A DNA stretch of 39,329 nucleotides from an uncultured bacterium (lineage in GTDB: Bacteria; Desulfobacterota; Desulfobaccia; Desulfobaccales; 0-14-0-80-60-11), in NCBI GenBank assembly GCA_937943575.1, contig CALEAV010000036.1:1-39329 (forward strand), written 5' to 3'. Positions within the stretch are counted from its first letter, which is position 1, and every line of letters starts with the position of its first letter. The translations under genes were made by a program, and so were the position numbers. The notes below the pieces were generated by a model that searched no databases, was not told the origin of the DNA, and was given only the letters and a program-made list of their open reading frames with translations. Positions 1 to 8,239 of the stretch are shown here, in pieces.

Positions 1-78
1 CGGCCCTCCCCTCACAGCCACACCTCCAATATAAGCCAAGGGCGGCGGAGGGGCAAGAGAAAGGCGCCGGGGCGGGCT

Positions 79-702
79 TCAGGCGGGGGGTTGCCAGGCC
101 TCGCCCAGAAACAGGGGCAGCTCGGCGGCGCAGATGGGGCCCACCTCGATCTCCCAGCCGGTGTAGGCGGCGAGCTCCGCCTTCAGGGGGGCCAGGACGC
201 CGGGGAGGATGAGGCGTTTTTCTTTCAGGCGGGCGGCCAGCCTGTGGGTTGTGAGGCCCTGGTCCAGGCGCTGGGGGGTGAAGCTGCGGTAGACCATGGC
301 CATGTCCACGGTGTCGCCCCGGCACTCCACCAGCAAAAGGTAGAGGGGGCTGAGGGTGAGGGCCAGCAGCGCGGTCATGACCGTCAGGGTGAACTCACTG
401 TTGCCGGTGACGAGAAGCGGCGCCTCGGGCCCGGGGTCGTTGAGCTCCACCAGGTCCGGGGGCACCGGCCGGGGCAGCTCCAGGGAGGGCACCTGTGGGA
501 GAAATTCCCCCGGAGTGAGGGCGATGGCGAGGGCGTGGCGCTTGTGGGGCGCCAGGAAGTCCAGGGCTGCGGGGCTGACCTCCCCCGCCCGCAGCCGGGC
601 GGCCAGATCCCCGGGGTCGTGGGCCCCGGCGGCCGCCGCCTCCTCAGGGGTGAAATAGCGGGCCAGGTCGATCTTGTCGAAGTAGAGGTCCGCAGCGAGC
701 AT
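79..702 (-). CDS. Stand-alone corrinoid-binding domain protein (AcsC/CdhE C-terminal domain-like)
   Basis: A 207-residue protein. Its second half reads like the C-terminal corrinoid-binding domain of the large subunit of the corrinoid/iron-sulfur protein (AcsC/CdhE) of the acetyl-CoA pathway: LLVTGNSEFTLTV near residues 95-107, then KRLILPGVLAPLKAEL, TGWEIEVGP and LPLFL near the end. Those blocks match the family pattern (LVT-N, KLIIPG, TGWEV-VGP, IP-FL) from memory. The 4Fe-4S domain and the TIM-barrel domain of the full subunit are absent. The start is the ATG at 702, because GGAGAGG lies 7 bases upstream; a TTG at 762 would add 20 residues without such a site. It is a single gene with no recognisable Wood-Ljungdahl neighbours in the window. 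The fold assignment is reasonably firm; a methyl-transfer role is inference. Confidence 0.7.
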   Translation of the reverse strand: MLAADLYFDKIDLARYFTPEEAAAAGAHDPGDLAARLRAGEVSPAALDFLAPHKRHALAIALTPGEFLPQVPSLELPRPVPPDLVELNDPGPEAPLLVTGNSEFTLTVMTALLALTLSPLYLLLVECRGDTVDMAMVYRSFTPQRLDQGLTTHRLAARLKEKRLILPGVLAPLKAELAAYTGWEIEVGPICAAELPLFLGEAWQPPA

Positions 703-854
703 GGGCACGCCTCTCCGGGGAACCTGCCCCTTTACCTTAGCAGGGAGAGGGTCCGGGGTCAACGCCCCCGGGTGGTCGCGGCGGAAAAAGGCGGGTGGCG
801 CCCTGGGGCACCACCCGCGTCGGTCATTGGTATGGGTCGCCTGGCGGCGGGTCC

Positions 855-1988
855 TCAGCGCCGCAGGACGGCCTGCTCGGCGGAGCCTCCCAAACTGGAG
901 GTGACCACCACTGTCTGGGGATCAGCCTGCGTGGCGGGGACGGTCACCCGCAGGCGCAAGGGGGTGGGGCCGGAGCCGTAAACATAACCGCTCCCCTTTT
1001 CGGTGGCCGTCAGGACCGCCGCGGCGTTGTCGGAGGTGGCCCTGACTTCCAGCTGCCGGTTCCGGGCCCGGAATTGGGCCCGCTGGATGGTGACGGTGTC
1101 AGCGGCGGGCGGCGGCGGGGGCGGGGGAATGATGCCGCCGTAGATGTGGCCGGAGACCACGAAAAGAGTGGTTTCTATGGGCGTGCCGCTCGGTGGAATG
1201 ATGGTGAATTTGTTGTCATTGGCGCCGGGGCCCACCAGAGTGGTCTCGGTCACCCCGTCGCCCACCCAGGAGTCGGGATCCACCCCCGGCGCCAGGGTGG
1301 CCGCTTTGAGAAAGACCCATTCCGTGGGGGAGATGAGGAAGCGCTCGAAGCCCGGGGCCTGGCTGTTGGGCAGGCAGGCGGGCTGATCCGGGCAGATGGG
1401 GGCAAAGCCGCCGAAATCGAAGGTGTGGTTGATGGCCCGTTTGTCCGCCGGCACATTCTCAAACACCAGGGGCTGGGAGGACCAGGGGTGCCTGACGGTG
1501 TAGGTCCCGGCGCCGGTGGTGGTGGTGTCAATGCGGATGCGCACCCGGTTGAAGAGGAACTGGTCGCCGTTCAGGGGGTCCTCTCCCCCATAGGCCGCCT
1601 CCGCCGCCAAAGTGAGCTCGGCCTGGTCGCCGCCCCCCAGGTCTATCCGGGCAGTGGCCAGGTAGTAAAAGGCCTCTGCCCCGAAGCCGGTGGCCTCAGA
1701 AAAAAGGTTCCCGGCAACCACCGGATCGAAGATCATGGTGGGAGGATTGTTTCCGTCGCCGATGGGCGGCACTGGCAGGTCCAGTTTGATGCCCTGCGTG
1801 TCTTCAATCCACAGGGGGAAGCCGTTGCCGTTTTTCGTCTCCCCGGTGACCGGGTCAATGTAGGTGGGGTAGGTGGCGATGGGTCCCATGCCGCCCCGGG
1901 GGGGACCGAGCTGGGCCAGGGCGGCGGTGGCCAGCCCCGTCAGCAGGACGAGGAGGATAGCCGTGGTGAGGAATGGTCGCCGGCGCAT
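855..1988 (-). CDS. Secreted protein of unknown function
   Basis: A 377-residue protein beginning with a clear Sec signal peptide (MRRRPF, then a hydrophobic stretch to about residue 25, ending ATAALA before Q). No enzyme motif is recognised. The middle is beta-rich and polar, with two cysteines close together (FAPICPDQPACLP, about residues 200-212). A run of seven prolines (IIPPPPPPP, about residues 288-296) separates it from a C-terminal segment of about 75 residues that looks like a small beta-sandwich. The start is supported by AGAAGGAGA just upstream of the ATG. It is a single gene followed by the corrinoid-domain gene on the same strand, 152 bases away. It is probably exported to the periplasm or cell surface; its function is unknown. 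Confidence 0.7.
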   Translation of the reverse strand: MRRRPFLTTAILLVLLTGLATAALAQLGPPRGGMGPIATYPTYIDPVTGETKNGNGFPLWIEDTQGIKLDLPVPPIGDGNNPPTMIFDPVVAGNLFSEATGFGAEAFYYLATARIDLGGGDQAELTLAAEAAYGGEDPLNGDQFLFNRVRIRIDTTTTGAGTYTVRHPWSSQPLVFENVPADKRAINHTFDFGGFAPICPDQPACLPNSQAPGFERFLISPTEWVFLKAATLAPGVDPDSWVGDGVTETTLVGPGANDNKFTIIPPSGTPIETTLFVVSGHIYGGIIPPPPPPPAADTVTIQRAQFRARNRQLEVRATSDNAAAVLTATEKGSGYVYGSGPTPLRLRVTVPATQADPQTVVVTSSLGGSAEQAVLRR

Positions 1989-2113
1989 GTGCGTCTCCTT
2001 CTGGGCTGATGATTAATCTGGATGAGTTTATGGTAATCGGGCCGGAATCCAGCGGCCATGACCACAAGTGCTTAATCATGCCTGAGTAAAAGTGACCAGC
2101 AAGGAGAGAAAGA

Positions 2114-3187
2114 TCAGGGTGGCGGGGCAGGCAGGCGCAGGCGGGTCAGGACCCCGGCGTGGTCCGAGACGAAGGGGCCGTCCCGGCCGTCCAGCACCAC
2201 CCGGCTGTCCCGGATCTCTATCCCGTCGCCTTTGACGAAGAGGTAATCGATCCGCACCGGCGGTCCCGGACGGCGTGCATAGGGGTTGCCGGGGAGCCCG
2301 AAGGTGCCTCCCGGCTCGCCGGGCCGGGCGGCGGCGAAGGTGTCCACAAAGCCCCGGGCGGCCAGCTCCGCCAACAGGGGGTTTTCCGGGCGGGGGGCGG
2401 TGTTCAGGTCCCCGGCCAGAACCACAAGGCGCGGCTCATAGTCTGCAGCCAGCTCCGCCAGCAGAGCCAGCGCCTGGCGGAGCTGCCTGAGGCGCCCGGC
2501 CTCCGGGCAGCGGGGGGAGAGGTGCACGCTCCCTGCCGCCACCCTGCCGATTCCTGGAACCTCCAGCACCGCCGCCGCCACCCCCCGGGATTCAGTGCCG
2601 TTACAGGACACAGTCCTCTCCCGGACCGTGAGGGGCGGGGAGCGGGTCAAAAGCCCGATGCGGTAATGGGAAAAGGGCCGGGTCTCCCAGAAGCAGAAGC
2701 GGCTGACGGGGTGATAGGTGAGGCCCCGGGAGGCCAAACGTCCGGCCAGCTCCGCCAGGGTGTCGCTGTGGCCGTGAAGGAGGCGGCTCCAGGGTCCGCC
2801 GTAGCCTTCCTGGAAGAACACCATATCCGGCGGCCCGGCCCGGGTGGCCAAAAACTCCGTCAGGGCGGCGGCGCGCTCTTTCCAGCCGCTTCCCCCGGCG
2901 GCGCCCATGAGGTTGAGGGTGAGCAGGGTGAGATTGCCTGCCGCCGCAGCCCGGCCGCCCAGACAGAGGAACAGGCAGATGGCCAAGGCTGACAGCGCGG
3001 CCCCCACCCCCTGCTTCCTTTCCCTTGCAGGAAATCGGCTTGCTTTCCCGGGAAGCTCACGGTAGGATGGGACTCCAGGAATTGTCAGGGGTGGACCGGG
3101 AGAGCGCGGCTCCTGTCCCCTTCCCCTGGTTTCCCCTCCCGCCAATGTTTTAGCTTGAGGCTTATGGAGGCTTGGCCACAATTTCAT
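2114..3187 (-). CDS. Endonuclease/exonuclease/phosphatase-fold protein, exported
   Basis: The C-terminal 270 residues carry the EEP-fold (DNase I-like) hydrolase pattern: LTLLTLNLMGAAGG at the first strand, the metal-binding Glu in MVFFQEGYGG, GSVHLSPRC, the catalytic-loop AGDLNTAPRPENP, RIDYLFVKG and the final VSDHAGVLTRL. This family cleaves phosphodiester bonds in nucleic acids, lipids or phosphoinositides; the substrate cannot be told. A hydrophobic segment (ALSALAICLFLCLGGRAAAA, about residues 64-83) is probably a signal peptide, so the first 60 residues may not be translated. A GTG at 3007 preceded by AAGGAAG is the best alternative start, although it lacks the usual basic N-terminus. 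The long form is reported because no start is decisive. Confidence 0.75.
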   Translation of the reverse strand: MKLWPSLHKPQAKTLAGGETRGRGQEPRSPGPPLTIPGVPSYRELPGKASRFPARERKQGVGAALSALAICLFLCLGGRAAAAGNLTLLTLNLMGAAGGSGWKERAAALTEFLATRAGPPDMVFFQEGYGGPWSRLLHGHSDTLAELAGRLASRGLTYHPVSRFCFWETRPFSHYRIGLLTRSPPLTVRERTVSCNGTESRGVAAAVLEVPGIGRVAAGSVHLSPRCPEAGRLRQLRQALALLAELAADYEPRLVVLAGDLNTAPRPENPLLAELAARGFVDTFAAARPGEPGGTFGLPGNPYARRPGPPVRIDYLFVKGDGIEIRDSRVVLDGRDGPFVSDHAGVLTRLRLPAPPP

Positions 3188-3279
3188 AAAAAAGGGTTGG
3201 GGGGAGAGGGTAGGGGAGAGGGGGCCGGGCCCCCCACCCTCTGATCCCCATGGCCGAGACTTCCTGGCGGAGGTGCACC

Positions 3280-3849
3280 ATGAAAAAATCCCTGGGTCCC
3301 CGGACGCTGGCCTTCCCCACGCCGGTGTGGGTCATCGCCACCTATGACCAGGCAGGCAAACCCAATGCCATGACCGCGGCCTGGGCCGGCATCTGCTGCT
3401 CCAAGCCGCCGGCGGTGGCGGTGTCCCTCAGGAAGGCCACCTACACCTACGGCAACCTGGTGCTGCGCCAGGCCTTCACAGTGAACATCCCCTCCGAGGG
3501 CCACATCCGGGAGGCGGACTACCTGGGCATCGCCTCCGGCCGGGAGGTGGACAAGTTCGCCCAGGCCAGGCTCACCCCGGTGAAGAGCGAGGTGGTGGAC
3601 GCCCCCTACATCGCCGAGTTCCCCCTGGTGCTGGAATGCAAAGTTATCCATACCCTGGAGATCGGGCTGCACACCCAGTTTATCGGTGAGATCCTGGATG
3701 TCAAGGCGGACCCGGCGGTCCTGGGGGACAAGGGCCTGCCGGTGATGGAGAAGGTGCGGCCGGCGGTCTTCGGGCCCGAGGTGCGCTCCTATCACGGCAT
3801 CGGCGAATATCTGGGGCTGGCCTTCGCCATCGGCAGGGAAATCGGCTGA
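3280..3849 (+). CDS. Flavoredoxin-type flavin reductase family protein
   Basis: A 189-residue FMN-binding split-barrel protein. From its first residues (MKKSLGPRTLAFPTPVWVI, DQAGKPNAMTAAWAGICCS, VSLRKATYTYGN) it follows the flavoredoxin of Desulfovibrio gigas, a small FMN electron carrier implicated in thiosulfate reduction. AFTVNIPSE, EADYLGIASGREVDKF, PYIAEFPLVLECK and GLHTQFIGEI continue the match. The start at 3280 has GGAGG 6 bases before the ATG; the upstream in-frame ATG at 3250 lacks a comparable site. It stands alone between oppositely oriented genes, so the donor and acceptor are unknown. The family assignment is firm; the physiological role is inferred from the homologue. Confidence 0.9.
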   Translation: MKKSLGPRTLAFPTPVWVIATYDQAGKPNAMTAAWAGICCSKPPAVAVSLRKATYTYGNLVLRQAFTVNIPSEGHIREADYLGIASGREVDKFAQARLTPVKSEVVDAPYIAEFPLVLECKVIHTLEIGLHTQFIGEILDVKADPAVLGDKGLPVMEKVRPAVFGPEVRSYHGIGEYLGLAFAIGREIG

Positions 3850-3886
3850 AGGGCCGCCAGCGATCTGACGACCAGAGGGCCCGATT

Positions 3887-4309
3887 ATGCAGAAAACCCG
3901 GCGATACCTGGCTTGCGGGGCAGTCCCGCTCCTGATCCTGGCGGTGGCGGCACTCTTCGCCGCCTGCACGACGCCGCCGCCGCCCCGGCCCAGCTGGCCC
4001 AGCCTGGTGGTCACCGAGGACCGGGTGCAGTACTCCGTCAGCAACCTGAAGCTGCCCGGCACCCGGCAGGAGCTCCGGGCCCGGCGGGGGGAAGCCAACC
4101 TGTGGATCCCCTTGAGGGAGATGGCCAGCCTGCGGTTCACCGGCTATCTCCACCCCGATGATTACCGGCGGGCCCGGGTGGTGCTGCGCTCCGGGGAGGT
4201 GCTGGAGGTGGAGCTCTACACCCGGGGTCTCATCGAGGGCGACACCGACGCCGGCTACTGGAACCTGCCCCTGAGCCAGGTGGCCGCCATTGAGTTCGGC
4301 CGCAACTGA
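3887..4309 (+). CDS. Small lipoprotein, unknown function
   Basis: A 140-residue protein with a lipoprotein signal peptide: a basic start (MQKTRR), a hydrophobic core, and LFAAC at about residues 23-27, after which a Pro-rich linker (TTPPPPPRP) begins. The mature part has many basic and acidic residues, with beta-strand-like segments (SLVVTEDRVQYSV, ARVVLRSGEVLEVELYTRGL, VAAIEF). The last segments resemble the pattern of a small SH3- or PilZ-like barrel, but I do not recognise a family. It is cotranscribed with the prepilin peptidase gene, which starts inside its last 20 bases, so a pilus or secretion role is possible but unproven. Confidence 0.7.
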   Translation: MQKTRRYLACGAVPLLILAVAALFAACTTPPPPRPSWPSLVVTEDRVQYSVSNLKLPGTRQELRARRGEANLWIPLREMASLRFTGYLHPDDYRRARVVLRSGEVLEVELYTRGLIEGDTDAGYWNLPLSQVAAIEFGRN

Positions 4310-5072
4310 AGCGGGGGCGGTCCTGCTGGCCGGGCTGGTGGGCCTGGCGGTGGGGAGCTTCCTCAATGTGGTCATCACCCGCCTGCCCCGGGGGGAGTCG
4401 CCCCTTCAGGGCCGCTCCCGCTGCCCGCAGTGCGACACTCCCATCCGGTGGCGGGACACCCTGCCCCTGGTCAGCTACCTGCTCCTCCGGGGGCGCTGCC
4501 GCGCCTGCGGCGGGCCCATCCCCTGGCGCTACCCCGCGGTGGAGCTGGTCAGCGGGCTTCTGGCTGCGGCGCTGTGGGTGAAGTTTCCGGCCAGCCCCCT
4601 CCTCCTGGCCTACGGGCCCTTTGCCGCCGCTCTCGTGACCTTAAGCTTCCTCGATCTGGAGCACTTCTGGCTGCCGGACGTCCTGACCCTGCCGCTGACC
4701 GGCCTGGGGCTGGTCCTGTCCCTGATCCTGCCGCATCTGCGATGGTATGAGGCCTTTTTGGGGGCGCTCCTGGGGGGCGGGGTCTTTTATGGCGTGGCCT
4801 GGGGGTATTACCGGCTCACCGGCCGGGAGGGGCTGGGGCTGGGGGATGCCAAACTCCTGGCCCTCATCGGGGCCTTTTTGGGGGTGCAGGCCCTGCCCGG
4901 GGTGGTGCTCCTCAGCGCGCTCATGGGGGCCGGGGTGGGGGCGGTCCTCATCTGGCGGGAAAGGGCCGGCCGCCTCACTCCCATCCCCTATGGGCCGTTT
5001 CTGGCCCTGGCGGCCCTCCTCCATCTCTTCCTGGCCGACAGCCCCCTTGTGCCGCAGGCCCTGTGGCGCTGA
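4290..5072 (+). CDS. pilD: Type IV prepilin peptidase (A24 leader peptidase/N-methyltransferase)
   Basis: An inner-membrane bifunctional enzyme that cleaves and N-methylates type IV pilin and type II secretion pseudopilin precursors. The N-terminal block GSFLNVVITRLPRG is followed by the zinc-binding tetracysteine methyltransferase domain (C45, C48, C70, C73; CPQCDTPIRWRDTLPLVSY). The two catalytic aspartates of the aspartyl protease are seen at D122 (FLDLEHFWLPD) and D186 (GLGLGDAKLLALIG). About seven hydrophobic segments span the 260 residues, a normal length. The start appears to be TTG at 4290, giving a 20-base overlap with the lipoprotein gene and implying translational coupling. No pilin or secretion gene lies in the window, so the substrates are encoded elsewhere. 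Confidence 0.92.
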   Translation: MSSAATEAGAVLLAGLVGLAVGSFLNVVITRLPRGESPLQGRSRCPQCDTPIRWRDTLPLVSYLLLRGRCRACGGPIPWRYPAVELVSGLLAAALWVKFPASPLLLAYGPFAAALVTLSFLDLEHFWLPDVLTLPLTGLGLVLSLILPHLRWYEAFLGALLGGGVFYGVAWGYYRLTGREGLGLGDAKLLALIGAFLGVQALPGVVLLSALMGAGVGAVLIWRERAGRLTPIPYGPFLALAALLHLFLADSPLVPQALWR

Positions 5073-5226
5073 GCCGGGGATAAGCCGGCCGCGGGCGGGC
5101 TCATCAAAAAATAACCCCCGCCTCCGACATTTCTCATCCGGGGCGGGGAGAGTGATGGTCTGAGCCAGGGGCCATGCCTTCAGCCCCCGGCCGCCCTGGC
5201 AGGTGCGGAAGGCCCGGAGGCCCCGG

Positions 5227-5553
5227 TTAGGGCAGGAAGAACCCCGGTTCCCCGCCCGGGCGGCCGAGACGGCGCTGGAAGGTCCACTCCGCCGGCTGGC
5301 CCACAAAGGCGTTGGCCGACTCCCTGACGGTGTTGCTGGGGATGGTGACCGGCAGGGTGCCCACAAGGCCGCCCATGCCGATGAGGGTGGTGGCCACCCC
5401 CGCCGGCCTAAGAAACAGGGCGTCCATGGCCTGCCAGGCGGCGCTGGGCTCGGTGTCATAATAGCGGTAATACTGCATCTGGGCCGCCGCCGGGGCCGCC
5501 AGCAGGGCCATGAAAAGCAGGGCCGCCGCCAAGCCGGGGATTCCGGATCGCAT
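5227..5553 (-). CDS. Small exported protein, unknown function
   Basis: A 108-residue protein with a signal peptide (MRSGIPGLAAALLFMALLAAPAAAQ). The mature part begins QMQYYRYYD and contains one moderately hydrophobic Gly-rich stretch (GVATTLIGMGGLVGTLPVTI) that could insert in a membrane. The end is basic and glycine/proline rich. The ATG at 5553 is chosen because AGGGGG lies 6 bases upstream; a longer frame to 5613 would add 20 residues ahead of the signal peptide. It is divergent from the ankyrin lipoprotein gene. Family not recognised. Confidence 0.65.
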   Translation of the reverse strand: MRSGIPGLAAALLFMALLAAPAAAQMQYYRYYDTEPSAAWQAMDALFLRPAGVATTLIGMGGLVGTLPVTIPSNTVRESANAFVGQPAEWTFQRRLGRPGGEPGFFLP

Positions 5554-5666
5554 GGTCTGCCCCCTAAAAAGAGGTTTTTTCCATATTATTCGGCTTTCTC
5601 CAGGAAGACACAAGGGGCGGGGGCGTTTTTGTGACGCTCCCCGGGCCTGCTGTCGCCGGTTGTGAG

Positions 5667-5696
5667 TTGGCGGAAAATCCGCCTCTCAGCTACAAT
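5667..5696 (+). promoter_or_regulatory. Candidate sigma-70 promoter for ankyrin lipoprotein gene
   Basis: TTGGCG (5667-5672) and TACAAT (5691-5696) are 18 bases apart, about 30 bases upstream of the ATG at 5726. Read by eye only. Confidence 0.45.
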
Positions 5697-5725
5697 GTGC
5701 GTCATCCCCTTTGAGGAGGTTGGGC

Positions 5726-6661
5726 ATGAAACACAGCTTCGCCGGAGCCGTCGCCCTGCTTTGGCTGGCCGTGGTTGTCTTCGGCTGCAGCAATCCCCAG
5801 GAAGAGGCCCGCATCAAACTGGGCCAGATGAACCTCAAATATAACGAAGACACCTTCGTGGAGCGGGCCCGGGACGGGGACGTCCTGGCGGTGCGGCTCT
5901 TCCTTCAGGCCGGCATGAACCCGGAAGTGGCGGACAAGGAGGGCAAGACCGCCCTCATCGCCGCGGCCCAGAGAGGCCGGGCGGAGATCATCCGGCTGTT
6001 GCTGGAGAAGGGCGCCAACGTCAATGCCAAAGACAAGCGCTTCGGCGGCACCCCCCTTATCTGGGCGGCCCTGCAAGGCGATGTGGAGACCCTGAAGCTG
6101 CTGCTGGAGAAGGGTGCTGATCTTTCGGCCACCGATGAGAAAAACGGCATGAATGCCCTCCTGGCCGCCAGCGCCCGGGGGCATCTGGAGGCGGCCAGAG
6201 TGCTGCTGGAGCGGGGCCTGCAGGTGAACGCCGCGGACAAGGAGGGCCGGACGCCCCTGTTGTGGGCGGCCCAAAGCGGTAACCCGGAGCTGGTGGCCCT
6301 CCTGCTGGACAAAGGCGCTGATCCCAAGGCCCGGGAGAAGAACGGCCTGGACCTGCTTCTGACCGCGGCCTCCCGGGGACGCCTGGACCTCGTGAAGCTG
6401 GCCCTGGAAAAAGGGGCGGATCTCACCACGCTGGACAACGAGGGCAACACCGCCCTCATCTGGGCGGTGAAGAGCGGCAACCCGCAGCTGGTCTCCTTCC
6501 TGCTGGAGAAGGGCGTCCCGGTCGACGCCCGCAACCAGAAGGGGAAGACGGCCCTGGGCCAGGCCCAGGAGGTCAAGCGCCAGGATCTCGTGGACCTGCT
6601 GCTCAAGGCCGGGGCCGCCCCGGAGGCCCCCCAGGGGGAGGCGCAGCCCAAGAAGCCGTAA
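5726..6661 (+). CDS. Ankyrin-repeat lipoprotein (copy 1)
   Basis: A 311-residue protein with a lipoprotein-like signal (hydrophobic segment ending VVVFGC, Cys at about residue 21). A short charged lead-in (EEARIKLGQMNLKYNEDTFV) is followed by about eight ankyrin repeats of 32-34 residues, recognisable from G-TALI-AA-RG---I--LLLEKGA-VNAKD and variants. Ankyrin stacks bind protein partners; here the partner would be periplasmic or membrane-associated. The ATG at 5726 is preceded by GAGGAGG at good spacing; an ATG 15 bases earlier is less likely. A second gene with the same layout lies at 37768-38574. It is a single gene with its own candidate promoter. The domain call is firm; its function is unknown. 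Confidence 0.85.
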   Translation: MKHSFAGAVALLWLAVVVFGCSNPQEEARIKLGQMNLKYNEDTFVERARDGDVLAVRLFLQAGMNPEVADKEGKTALIAAAQRGRAEIIRLLLEKGANVNAKDKRFGGTPLIWAALQGDVETLKLLLEKGADLSATDEKNGMNALLAASARGHLEAARVLLERGLQVNAADKEGRTPLLWAAQSGNPELVALLLDKGADPKAREKNGLDLLLTAASRGRLDLVKLALEKGADLTTLDNEGNTALIWAVKSGNPQLVSFLLEKGVPVDARNQKGKTALGQAQEVKRQDLVDLLLKAGAAPEAPQGEAQPKKP

Positions 6662-6710
6662 CCGGAGAGCCGGGGGCGCCCGGCTCGCCGCCCCGGCGGC
6701 CCGGGCGTCG

Positions 6711-7334
6711 CTAATCCCGGCAGGGGGTAATGCCGAAGGGGTTTTTCCCCAGCCGGTTCAGAAGATCCAGGACCAGGCGGGCGGTGGCCCCCCAGATGCA
6801 GGTGTCCCGGAGATGCCAGCAGCAGACGCTCACCGTGCGGCCCTCATAGGTGTAGAGGTCGGTGCGCCACCGGCGGGGCGGAAAAAACTCGGCCAGGGGA
6901 AGGGTGAAGAGGCGGGCCACCTCCCGGGGATTGGGCCGGAAATCATACGGGTAGGGGATGACCCCCACAAAGGGGTGAATGCAAAACCCGGTGACGGTGG
7001 CAGTGGGCGCCAGCATTCCCAGCACCTGCACCTCCCGGGGGGCAAGGCCGATCTCCTCCCAGGTTTCCCGCAAGGCGGTGGCCAGCAGGTGGGGGTCGCC
7101 GGCGTCGGCCACCCCGCCGGGGAAGGAGATCTGGTTCCGATGGTGCTTCACCTGCTCGGTGCGCTGGGTGAAGAGCAGGTGCGGCTCCTCCGCCTGCCAG
7201 AAGACAGGCACCAGCACCCCGGCGGGCTGGCAGTCCGGCGGGCTGTCCGCGGACAGGGTGACCGGCGACAGCAGGGCTTGGAGCGCCGCGGGCGAGAGGG
7301 AAAAGCGCGGGGCGCCGGGGGAGCGGTCAGGCAT
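6711..7334 (-). CDS. Nudix hydrolase, CoA pyrophosphatase (NudL/YeaB-like)
   Basis: A 207-residue Nudix protein that would split coenzyme A or its derivatives into phosphopantetheine and 3',5'-ADP. The family signature of CoA pyrophosphatases is visible just before the Nudix box (LLFTQRTEQVKHHRNQISFP, then GG). It is followed by the box itself, with catalytic residues in TALRETWEEIGLAP; the extra residue between GD and RE is normal for this subfamily. Later blocks are GFCIHPFVGVIP, FTLPLAEF and IWGATARLVLDLL. The ATG at 7334 gives a family-typical length. A GTG at 7433 would add 33 residues of low-complexity sequence. It converges on the ankyrin gene, whose stop is about 50 bases away. Confidence 0.85.
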   Translation of the reverse strand: MPDRSPGAPRFSLSPAALQALLSPVTLSADSPPDCQPAGVLVPVFWQAEEPHLLFTQRTEQVKHHRNQISFPGGVADAGDPHLLATALRETWEEIGLAPREVQVLGMLAPTATVTGFCIHPFVGVIPYPYDFRPNPREVARLFTLPLAEFFPPRRWRTDLYTYEGRTVSVCCWHLRDTCIWGATARLVLDLLNRLGKNPFGITPCRD

Positions 7335-7426
7335 GGCAGACACGGGGCAGCGGGCTTCGTGCTCCGCATTTCCCTGTATTGTCTCCCAGTTCGCCGGGAT
7401 TGACAAGGCACCCCGGGCGCCGGGGT

Positions 7427-7455
7427 TTGACACCTCCGCCTGAAAGGATTATTTT
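7427..7455 (+). promoter_or_regulatory. Candidate sigma-70 promoter for ferritin-like gene
   Basis: TTGACA (7427-7432), a 17-base spacer and TATTTT (7450-7455), about 78 bases before the ATG at 7533. The -35 element matches consensus fully. Confidence 0.5.
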
Positions 7456-7532
7456 GACAACGACGGTTCCCAGGCAGGGCAGGGATCCCGGCCGGCCCGG
7501 GAGAGGGTCAGATTTCAGTCAGGAAGGGTGCC

Positions 7533-8078
7533 ATGGCACAGGAAAAAGACCAGCCGACGGTGCGGGATTATCTGCTGGCGGCCCTGAAGGAGGCCATCCA
7601 GATGGAGGTGGACGGCCGCCAGTTTTATCTGGAAGCGGCCAAAAAGGTTCAGAATGAAGGGGTCCGCCAAATCCTCGAATATCTGGCCGAGGCCGAAGTC
7701 TACCACATCAAGAAATTCAACGAAATCTACCACAGCCTGGAGAAGGACCCCAACTGGACCGAAACCCTGGCCTCCTTCAAGCCCCCCAAAATCGAGCCCT
7801 ACGCCTGTGTCCTGGCCCTGGAGAAGGCCGGGCAGGCGACCGGGGGCAAGGACGACTTGGAGGCCCTGCGCACCGGCCTCAACATGGAGCAGTGCGCCAT
7901 CGATTATTACACCAAACTGGCCCGGGAGACGGAGGTGCCCCTGGCTCGGCGCTTTTTCATCAGCCTGGCCCACGAGGAGCGGGGGCATTACATGATGCTG
8001 CTGGACATGCACAATTACCTCACCGACCCGGCGGACTGGTTTTACGTGCACCAGAGGAGCCACGTGGACGGCGCCTGA
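7533..8078 (+). CDS. Rubrerythrin-family ferritin-like diiron protein
   Basis: A 181-residue four-helix protein. Di-metal ligand candidates lie in the expected helices: E25 (MEVDGRQFY), E55 and H58 (AEAEVYHIKKF), E119 (GLNMEQCAIDYY), and E148/E149 with H152 (LAHEERGHYMMLL). This is the rubrerythrin/ferritin-like pattern. No C-terminal rubredoxin domain with CxxC pairs follows, so it is the erythrin-only form. Such proteins reduce peroxide or handle iron in anaerobes. A ribosome-binding site (AGGAAGG) precedes the ATG, and a promoter and a hairpin terminator bracket the gene, so it is probably monocistronic. The peroxidase role is inferred from the family. Confidence 0.85.
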   Translation: MAQEKDQPTVRDYLLAALKEAIQMEVDGRQFYLEAAKKVQNEGVRQILEYLAEAEVYHIKKFNEIYHSLEKDPNWTETLASFKPPKIEPYACVLALEKAGQATGGKDDLEALRTGLNMEQCAIDYYTKLARETEVPLARRFFISLAHEERGHYMMLLDMHNYLTDPADWFYVHQRSHVDGA

Positions 8079-8119
8079 GCCCGGCTGAGGTTCAGGATTG
8101 CCTGCTCAGCGGAGGAAAG

Positions 8120-8150
8120 GAGGCAGAGCCGCCAGGTTCTGCCTCTGTTT
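8120..8150 (+). terminator. Hairpin terminator after ferritin-like gene
   Basis: Perfect 8-base arms GAGGCAGA (8120-8127) and TCTGCCTC (8138-8145) flank a 10-base loop and are followed by TGTTTCTCTTC, an imperfect T-rich tail. Confidence 0.6.
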
Positions 8151-8239
8151 CTCTTCAAGCCCACAACGTGAGCTTTATTTTGGAATACCCCTCCAGACTT
8201 TGTATTAATGGATTTTTACTTAATTAACCTCGACCAACC

